A stretch of DNA of 64,000 nucleotides, from positions 278,028,413-278,092,412 of the forward strand of contig NC_073692.1 of assembly GCF_029784155.1 (NCBI RefSeq), given 5' to 3'. This DNA comes from Uranotaenia lowii (taxonomy: Eukaryota; Arthropoda; Insecta; Diptera; Culicidae). Positions 57,574-64,000 of the stretch are shown piece by piece (position 1 is the first letter of the stretch; the number at the start of each line of letters is the position of its first letter). The position numbers and the translations under genes were made by a program. The notes beneath the pieces were generated by a model. It was given only the letters and a program-made list of their open reading frames with translations. It was not told the origin of the DNA and did not search any database.

Positions 57574-58993
57574 GAGGGAATCGTAAAGTCATAATAATTT
57601 TGTTAGCATAATTAAAAGAAGTTTGGAAAGCTTCAAACATTGAATTTGCTTTCAACATAAGTTGCATCATTTCCATTAAATTTTGATGCAAAAATTTTAA
57701 TTTTTCCTCAGTAATCTCACCCAAATCAACAAAATTGTTAGGATCAGAAAATGAAAGAGAAGAACAAGTATTTGAATTTCGGGGATTTTCCCAAGCCTTC
57801 GCATGAACGTTGAGACTTGGTTTTTTCCCATTTTTATTAGTTGAACCTGAAGAGGGCAACCCATTTTCAACCACCTCTGAGAACGATGAACAACGAGTTT
57901 GTGGCGCAGATTCAGCACAGGTAACATTAAAATCACTTCGGGTATTACCCAGCCGTGATTCCAATGTAGGCCGAGGCTGACCGCGAACAGGCAGGTTGTT
58001 TGCCGGCCTGACGTGTGAAGACGAAAAAGAGGAAGGAGGAGAAGAAACTTTTCTGGAAACTTTGGGATTTTTCCTAGAAGCAATAATTTTTGCCCTGATG
58101 GGACAGTCTAGCGAATTCGAGGAATGATTACCTGCGCAATTTGCACACTTGAAAAATTCTGTTTTTGGTTTATCACCACCATAAAGGCATTTAGATTTTT
58201 CATGATCGAATGAGCCGCAAAGCATGCATCTGGCATTCATTCTACAATTTTTAGTGCCGTGACAAAAAGCTTGACAACGACGACATTGCGTAATATTTTG
58301 AAGGAAATTGGTTGAAGATTTTCGAAAAGGTTCGAATTTGACTCGACAATGAAACATAAGACGAGCCTTTTCAAGAATTTGCAAATTATTAACTTGATCC
58401 TTTTTAAAATGGACCAAATAAAGCTCAGGAGCAAAACCAACACTACTGGTATTATTCGTGTTGGTTCTTTTCCTCATTTGAATTACTTGAATTGGAGAAA
58501 AACCTAACAAAGAATTTAATTCATTTGTGATCTCATCCGGTGTCTGATCGCCGGTGAGACCACGAAGTACAACTTTAAAAGGACGATCACCTCTAGTGTC
58601 GTACGTAAAAAATTGGTGTTTTTTATTATTCAAATAATTTAAAATTTTTTGAAAATCATTAAAAGATTCCGCCAATATACGAGCAGTTCCCCTTCGACCG
58701 ATCTGAAAAGAAATCTTCACATCCTTGACGGAAGTGACGATTTCTTTTCGAAAGGCATTGAAGTCAGGAATCGTGACCGTTATTGGTGGAATCTTTTCGT
58801 TTTTAAGAGTATAAGAAGAAGAAGAAGGTTTCTTAGTACTCTTATCAGAATTAAATATGAATATTTCCTCATCACCGATGTTATGAAGGACATCGAATGA
58901 ATTGGAAATTTCAACTTTTTTGGCAGATGGCCCTGGATTAGGTTCAGCAATCCGTTTTCTTCCGGCCCTTGAGCCGGCCGAAGACTTCCCCAT
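57560..58993 (-). CDS. Jockey ORF1: gag-like RNA-binding protein with CCHC knuckles (477 aa)
   Basis: I choose the ATG at 58993 (MGKSSAGSRAGRKRIAEPNP); an upstream in-frame ATG at 59047 would add 18 hydrophobic residues not expected for this family. The N-terminus is basic and low-complexity. About residues 80-190 carry the PRE_C2HC-type region (PITVTIPDFNAFRKEI, FTYDTRGDRPFKVVLRGL, ELNSLLGFSPIQVIQMRK). Three zinc knuckles follow: CRRCQAFCHGTKNC, CMLCGSFDHEKSKC and CANCAGNHSSNSLDC. The C-terminal third is Ser/Asn-rich with a helical end (FLHQNLMEMMQLMLKANSMF). ORF1 proteins coat the RNA and form ribonucleoprotein particles with ORF2. Intact. Confidence 0.92.
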   Translation of the reverse strand: MGKSSAGSRAGRKRIAEPNPGPSAKKVEISNSFDVLHNIGDEEIFIFNSDKSTKKPSSSSYTLKNEKIPPITVTIPDFNAFRKEIVTSVKDVKISFQIGRRGTARILAESFNDFQKILNYLNNKKHQFFTYDTRGDRPFKVVLRGLTGDQTPDEITNELNSLLGFSPIQVIQMRKRTNTNNTSSVGFAPELYLVHFKKDQVNNLQILEKARLMFHCRVKFEPFRKSSTNFLQNITQCRRCQAFCHGTKNCRMNARCMLCGSFDHEKSKCLYGGDKPKTEFFKCANCAGNHSSNSLDCPIRAKIIASRKNPKVSRKVSSPPSSFSSSHVRPANNLPVRGQPRPTLESRLGNTRSDFNVTCAESAPQTRCSSFSEVVENGLPSSGSTNKNGKKPSLNVHAKAWENPRNSNTCSSLSFSDPNNFVDLGEITEEKLKFLHQNLMEMMQLMLKANSMFEAFQTSFNYANKIIMTLRFPHGSK

Positions 58994-60303
58994 GCTGGAA
59001 AGAAAAGAGAAAATATGAATAAAAGAAAATGAAAATAATTTTAGCACTGAAAAGTGCTGATTGAAATACAGGTAAGGAAAAAATAAATAATGTAAAAATG
59101 TTCCTGCAGGTACACAGCAACGATACGATGCTCCGGCGTACGTGTTGACGGCTCAACGGTACAGATGGAAGTGCGAAGAACTCTTATGAATTTCATTCCA
59201 TTTCGAAGGCACAATTAAAAGGTCATAGCAAATACAAACTTAAATTTATTGATGAATTTTTTGTTATGCATATATTCAGATGCACTGCTTGTAGAAAACT
59301 GAATTAACACGCTTCGCGTCCTGGGTCACAGCTATGACAGAATGTCCACAGTTGATCGCTCCTCGTGCCGAATATCCGTTACGTATTCGTTGGAGATTTG
59401 GCTTACTGAAAACTGCAAGAAACGGATTTAGTTTGGCCTGGCAGAGGTTGGCAAGGCGCAAATTGTCAGCTTTTTTTCGAAAACTAGCCGGTCAAAACGA
59501 AAATTCTGCAAAGAAAATTTAACATGGCATAATTCATAATACACAACTAACACTGATTATTTACTTTCCTCTGAGTTTTCCAGGACATCAGATGTGTCTT
59601 CCATAAGTATATTTAAAGGTTCAGTTTTAGGTGATCGCTTCCGTTAGATTTTAGTCAGAGTCGATCTTTTGCCCCGAGAAACAGCAGTCATGAATGATAG
59701 CAGGGATGTTCTCAGAAGTCTCCCCGCGTCAACCGACACCGCAACAAAAGTTCAAAACTATCACTGCTGACTGCTGTGATTGATTTTAAAACATTTCAAA
59801 CATGAAAGCGCACCCAAGTTTAAACTTGCACTCTACACTTGAGTTCGAGCATGTTTTCATCAAAGCAAGTTCAACACGCACTTCACCAGTAGGGTACAAG
59901 TGTGTTTATAAACTTTTATGCACATCGCACATGGGTTGCTCCGTGAAGACTGAATCATTGATAATCGATGAACAAATAAAATAGTACAACCATAACCTTA
60001 CCGTAAAAAAACAAATAAATGATGCCATTTTTCTGGCTTTTAATCAATGTTCCTTTTTCAATTTCAAGGCATCTAAAGGGTGATACGTTCAAGATTTGGT
60101 CAATATCAATTTGACGTATTTCTTTCAGTTTTGCATTTAAAAAACCTGAACACCCTTCATTTTGAAGGTGTGTGTGTAGAATTCACTCTTCAGTTGTCAA
60201 AATGCCTTCCGAGGAAGGAGAGCAGCGTATCAAAATTTTGCTCGCGCATCGCGAAAATCCGAGTTACTCGCACGCAAAGTTGGCAAAATCGCTAAAAGTT
60301 GCC

Positions 60304-60645
60304 TGTAGGATAGATATGAGATAATGGAAAATATAAAACCAAATAATTTATGTAAGAAGAAAAGAACCTAATTTAATAATTCAGAATTTCTCAACACGCA
60401 CTAATGGTTGACAGAGAAATGAACAACATGCGGAATCAGAGAAAATCTGGCTACTTTGATTGGAAAATATGTTCATTGCGTTCATTGTTGTGCGGTAACT
60501 TTTACCTATAAATAGAACGGCACTTGTGCAAATCGGGATTCTTAAAACAAATTTTGGAAAGCAACATCACTCCAGAGAAACGGGAGAAGGCAACCACGAG
60601 AAGACGGCCAACGACCAGGACTAGGCAATCCCTCAGATTACGACA
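60304..60645. mobile_element. Solo LTR (342 bp)
   Basis: Starts TGTAGGATAGATATG and ends CTCAGATTACGACA. The 5-base duplication TTGCC lies at 60299-60303 and 60646-60650 and is present once in the empty mariner site. A TATA-type word CCTATAAATAGAACGGCAC lies near 60505, consistent with an LTR promoter. No partner LTR or interior remains, so it is the product of LTR-LTR recombination. The superfamily is not determined; it is unrelated in sequence to the 36990 LTR. Confidence 0.87.
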
Positions 60646-60663
60646 TTGCCAAATCAACCGTTA

Positions 60664-61604
60664 CACGGAAAATAAAAAAAAGGTAAAATTTACCTTTTTG
60701 CGAGGTGAATTTTTTCCACTCCTCTTTCGAGGTAAATTTTACCTTTTTTTCATTCACCTAGCAAAAAGGTAAATTTTACCTTTTTTCAATTCACCTAGCA
60801 AAATAGTAAATAATACCCCTTTCCCATTCACTGATTTAAAAGGTAAATGCTTGTTTGTTTGATTGGTTTCTTCAATAATAATTAATTTAAAAAAAAAACA
60901 ATTCATGAAAAAATTGGTATTTATTTGAAATAAATAGGGACTGTTACCTAATATTTATTTTTAAAATATATCACCGTGTTCTTTAAAAATTGTTGAGGCA
61001 AGTCCTTTGTTCGCCAAGCTTGTCAGGTCCGGCTTGTCCGGAATAATATCTGAAGGCTGACGGGAAAACAACACGAAGCTCCGTGGGCCGATCTGAAACA
61101 AAAGCAAAGTATTATGAAGAGAACCAGCACAACTAAATGAAATCTAAGAAAACACTTACCATTTTGTTCCGATTTTCACATATTGTGCACGAAGCAGAAC
61201 TTGTTCCTAAACGGCAAAACAGCTTAACCTCAATAAACGGATTCGTCAAATAGTTACTTTTTTTCGAGATGATTTGTACCGTTTTGTTTAGCTCAATCCA
61301 GGTCAACTTCACCTCGCTACGAGGTAAGTTTTACCTTATTTGGATTTACCTTTCTTTCTAGGTGGATTATACTTTTTGATTCAGCTCAATTCAGGTGAAC
61401 TTCACCTCGCTACGAGGTGAAATATACCTTTTTTGGATTCACATTTTTTCTCGGTGAATTGTACCTTTTTTCATTCTTCGTTTCAGGTATATTTTACCTC
61501 GCTGTGAGGTGAGTTTCACCTCGAATAGGTAGAAGTTACCTTTTTGGCATTTGCGGTGAATGCTCGCTGTCTCGGTAAATTTTACCTTTTTATTATTTTC
61601 CGTG
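60664..61604. mobile_element. 941-bp TA-target MITE rich in GGTAAA and ACCTCG palindromes
   Basis: TIRs are CACGGAAAATAA then AAAAAGGTAAA at both ends. TA flanks lie at 60662-60663 and 61605-61606, and one TA is present in the intact mariner. Both shoulders hold many AGGTAAATTTTACCTTTT-type boxes, and the right shoulder has three palindromes of the type ACCTCGCTACGAGGT (61311, 61402 and, as ACCTCGCTGTGAGGT, 61496). A spliced minus-strand reading frame lies in the middle. Confidence 0.85.
60961..61330 (-). other. Possible two-exon ORF captured inside the MITE
   Basis: On the minus strand the frame is open from 61330 to ATG at 61163-61161, which abuts the donor GTAAGT (61160). A 68-base intron ends TTTGTTTCAG at 61093. 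Exon 2 (61092-60961) continues in phase IGPRSFVLFSRQPSDIIPDK, PDLTSLANKGLASTIFKE, HGDIF, stop. AATAAA follows the stop at 60958-60953. Joined, it gives about 98 codons including FCRLGTSSASCTICENRNK. The product is not recognised and no upstream ATG starts the frame, so an earlier exon would be needed. It may be a captured gene fragment or the end of the element's own gene. Confidence 0.4.
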
Positions 61605-62593
61605 TACAAATGTAATTAAAGTGTTTGGGGAACGTTTGTCAACAGCCAGGAAGTCTGGATCGGGGGAAAATTGAAACCCGGAAGCCGCTGAGACGACAAA
61701 GAGAGTTGCCGGTAGTTTCAAGCGAAGCCCCAACCTCTCTCTCCGAGATGCCGCAAATAAGCTGGGTGTATCGTCTACAACCGTGCATCGAGCCAAAAAA
61801 CGAGCCTGACTATTGACTTACAAGTAGGTAGTGTCTCCAAATCGCGATGATAAACAAAATACGACGGCCAAAGCGCGATCCCGGAGGCTGTACACGACGA
61901 TGCTGACGAAGTTTGACTGCATGGTAATGGACGACGAAACCTACGTCAAAGCCGACTACAAGCAGCTTCCGGGACAGGAGTTTTATACGGCAAAAGGAAG
62001 GGGAAAGATAGCAGATATTTTCAAGCATCTGTACTTGTGGCTTGAAAAGCAACATTTTCATAGCTTCCGGGACTGTCAACCAAGAAATTTACGTGAAAGA
62101 GTGTTTGAATTAACGTTTACTGCCTTTCCTGAAGAAACACTGTTGTTTCTTACTGTTTTGGCCGGATTTGGCATCTTGCCATTACGGTAAAAAGGTCATG
62201 GAGTGGTACGCCACCAACCACGTGCAGATGGTTCCCAAGGATAAGAACCCTCCCAACACGCCAGAGCTCCGCCCAATTGAGAAATACTGGGCTTATGTCA
62301 AGTGGAACCTAAAGAAGACCAAACAAACTGCTAAGGGCGAGCAGCAGTTCAAGGCAAACTGGCTTTCTGCGGCGAAGAAGGTGGACAAGGTGGCTGTACA
62401 AAATCTGATGGCAGGGGTTAAGCGTAAGGCCCGGCAATTCGGATTTGGAAAAGCGGAAGCCTAACTGAATATTTTTCCTGAATGTTATACTAATTAAACT
62501 TGAAAAAGAAATTTAATTTGATTTTTTAAATGAACGATTTCACCGATTTACACGCGTTTTCCCTTGACCAAATTTCGACCGTTTCACCCTTTA

Positions 62594-63250
62594 AATACCA
62601 TCAACTTTCACACATATTTTGGGTCAATAGCACCAAATTTGCTAATTAAAACCACTTAAATTATTAGGCACTTCAGGGTGCCGAAAGCGTGCATTTTTTT
62701 CTCGATTGCCAAACCGGTAGAATCGTAATTTAATGATAATAACTGAGAAAATTTTACATTTTGTAAATTTACTTTGAATATTCACCTCAAAATATACACC
62801 AACAGATAAGGATCTGTTCCATTCACTGCATGAAGATACTTGCATACAATTGGCATATGATTGGCACAATATTGACGTTAAGGAGCTTTGCGATGAATGG
62901 CATTGAAACAAAAGAAACATTTTTTCATTTCTCTCTAGCCCATCACAAGGCAAACGAGAGAAACAACCAACGGCAACCAGCGATAATATCAGGGGTCGGC
63001 TGTAAAGAGAATCTTGTGTGTCGACCACGTCTCCCATTAGCCACAATATTCGGCGGTCTTAACACGTTCGTCGCCACGCTCATTTTGGTAGTTTAACTAG
63101 CCGGGCCCAAAGAAATTCTCGGAGCGAGAGAATAAAGGGGGAGATCTTTTTAAATTGCAACGTGTGGCTAAACTGAGCGGATAACTTGAGTAAAAGAGCG
63201 TCACCCGCTTTTTGATATAAAATGATTGAAATCATTGAAAGTCACTTGAA
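62594..63250. other. No feature seen
   Basis: Sequence after the DD37E right TIR. Frames at 62642-63046 (minus) and 62830-63096 (plus) overlap one another and do not look coding. Confidence 0.45.
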
Positions 63251-63254
63251 ATTC

Positions 63255-63660
63255 CCAACCGCCGTCTTGAATTTGGATGGCGTCAAATAACGAACTTCGA
63301 ATTTTCCTGGTTCATCTCTTTCAACTAATACCCATATTGTAAGGGTTTGAGGCGATGTTCAGTCATCTACAGTTTTTTCAAGTTGAGTGGTAGCCGCCAT
63401 CTTGGAATTTAAGATGGCGACGGACAGCGAAATTCGACTTCTACTCGTTTATTACTTTCACCTAATAACAATATTAAGAAGGTTTCATGATATTTTCAGT
63501 TACTTACAGCTTTGAAAATAAAAGCGGAAGCCGCCATCTTGTATAAATGATGGCGTCAAGCAACAAATTTTGTTCCTTCTATTTAAACCCTTTCACTCAA
63601 TACTTTCACCTTCACTCATATTGTAGAGTTATTCATTCCACTTCCGGTAATTTTTTCATA
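63255..63660. repeat. Three ~138-bp tandem units with GCCGCCATCTTG motifs
   Basis: Units begin near 63258, 63393 and 63530. Each has GCCGCC(A/G)TCTTG, a short spacer and (A)GATGGCG in opposite sense, then AATTC/TTC-rich sequence and CATATTGTA/ACAATATTA. Units 2 and 3 carry the exact GCCGCCATCTTG, whose complement CAAGATGGCGGC matches the YY1 recognition consensus. The array fades out after 63650. Confidence 0.7.
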
Positions 63661-64000
63661 TATTTTTATAATTTTTTTATCATTTTAACTCAAAATCAAC
63701 ACACAGAACTTATCAAAAATGTGTAAAAATGGGAATTCCAATTCAAATATGTGCTATCTAATCTGAGCGTGTCCTGTTTTGACATCTTGATCGAGAACTG
63801 TCACTAAGTTTTATGGCGGTTTAATAATTAATCAGGCACTGAGTGCTATTATAGAACATGCAAAAAAAAGCTTGGAGCAAACTTCTAAGTTTGTGTTTTA
63901 TTATAGTTTAAACATAGCATTCCTAACTATTTCTAAATAACTAAAACAGTATGTTTAATGGAAGATTTATGAGCGTTCTCAAAACTATCTGGAAACAGAT
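63661..64000. other. No feature seen
   Basis: AT-rich sequence to the window edge with no frame or repeat that I can support. Confidence 0.5.

Larger units (their letters stand above)
54668..59174 (-). mobile_element. Full-length Jockey-clade non-LTR retrotransposon (Juan-like)
   Basis: A perfect 16-base duplication GAAGAACTCTTATGAA lies at 54652-54667 and 59175-59190. On the minus strand it has a 5' UTR of about 180 bases, ORF1, ORF2, a 3' UTR of about 240 bases and an A-rich 3' tail (T run near 54675). Both frames are free of stops and shifts and all catalytic motifs are present. It could be a recently active copy. The Juan-like label is by recalled resemblance to mosquito elements. Confidence 0.92.
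53891..59952. mobile_element. Candidate TIR element (CAGTCTTCACGGA) interrupted by the Jockey copy
   Basis: Left terminus CAGTCTTCACGGAAACACGC and, inward from the right, CAGTCTTCACGGAGCAACCC. Both ends hold palindromic boxes of the form ACCAAGTTCAACTTGTGTGC (53909) and CCAAGTTTAAACTTGCACT (59814). Removing the Jockey element leaves about 1.5 kb. No clear target duplication was found (ATGATAAT at the left, AATCATTG at the right), so the boundary call is provisional. No protein recognised in the interior. Confidence 0.5.
60201..62463 (+). pseudogene. DD37E transposase of copy 3 (broken)
   Basis: Starts MPSEEGEQRIKILLAHRENP and loses continuity at KSLKVA, where the solo LTR entered, then at KSTVT, where the MITE entered. 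After 61607 it continues TNVIKVFGERLSTARKSGSG, LSLRDAANKLGVSSTTVHRA, FDCMVMDDETYVKADYKQLP and, in another frame, WPDLASCHYGKKVMEWYATN and PNTPELRPIEKYWAYVKW, ending GFGKAEA at 62463. All three catalytic codons (Asp, Asp, Glu) are still present with 37 residues between the last two, but several stops, a deletion near 62030 and frameshifts prevent function. Confidence 0.87.
60076..62591 (+). mobile_element. DD37E mariner, family A, copy 3, split by a solo LTR and a TA MITE
   Basis: TIRs are AAGGGTGATACGTTCAAGAT and, inward from the right, AAGGGTGAAACGGTCGAAAT. Exact TA flanks lie at 60074-60075 and 62592-62593. Joining 60076-60303, 60651-60663 and 61607-62591 gives a mariner of about 1.23 kb. 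It is the only family A copy here with both TA flanks preserved. Confidence 0.9.

Overview
This window reads as repeat-rich, AT-rich intergenic or intronic DNA of an insect, most likely a culicine mosquito. The reasons are transposases with DD37E catalytic spacing (a lineage of the Tc1/mariner superfamily described from mosquitoes), a Juan-like Jockey retrotransposon, a LOA/Lian-type LINE, a BEL/Pao LTR element and Helentron-type (HINE) termini. The species call is inference. No ordinary host protein-coding gene could be established. One exon-like stretch (1565-1760) and two or three complex, apparently unique islands (30.6-31.7 kb, 51.3-53.7 kb, parts of 0.6-2.9 kb) are the best candidates for host sequence.

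Layout. 0-10.5 kb: the right end of a hAT element; two 309-bp MITEs in tandem sharing TTA targets, the first split by a Transib-like element with CACAGTG termini; a Helentron-type 5' end; otherwise low-complexity sequence. 10.5-23.5 kb: one DD37E mariner broken open by a stack of later insertions. These are a 9.6-kb element with CACA/TGTG ends (itself holding a 3.5-kb hAT, a 2.1-kb GGGTAA-TIR element and the remains of a five-exon gene), a 0.9-kb hAT MITE and a 1.3-kb TA-target element. 24-30.6 kb: a LINE C-terminal fragment, a 150-bp tandem array ending in a Helentron 3' end, a second DD37E lineage split by a TA element, and an RTE-like LINE tail. 32-34.3 kb: foldback (long inverted repeat) elements.

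36.7-45.7 kb: a second nest. A Tc1-type CAGT...ACTG MITE contains an 8.4-kb LTR element of BEL/Pao type with almost identical LTRs, a 5-bp target duplication, a primer-binding site and a non-coding internal domain. That in turn contains a 5'-truncated LOA LINE with an intact RT-RNase H frame and another TIR element. 47.2-51.3 kb: an inverted DD37E copy next to a second copy of the 1.3-kb TA element, which carries a 1.6-kb LINE-like insertion. 53.9-60 kb: a candidate TIR element holding a Jockey retrotransposon with both ORFs open and a perfect 16-bp target duplication. 60-62.6 kb: a third copy of the first DD37E family, hit by a solo LTR and by a TA MITE that may carry a spliced captured ORF. 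63.2-63.7 kb: a 138-bp tandem repeat with YY1-like GCCGCCATCTTG motifs.

The nesting gives a relative history. The DD37E mariners are oldest. TA-target and hAT elements came later. The LTR element and the Jockey copy look youngest. Exact boundaries were set by matching terminal repeats and target-site duplications by eye, and in several cases by comparing an interrupted copy with an uninterrupted one.
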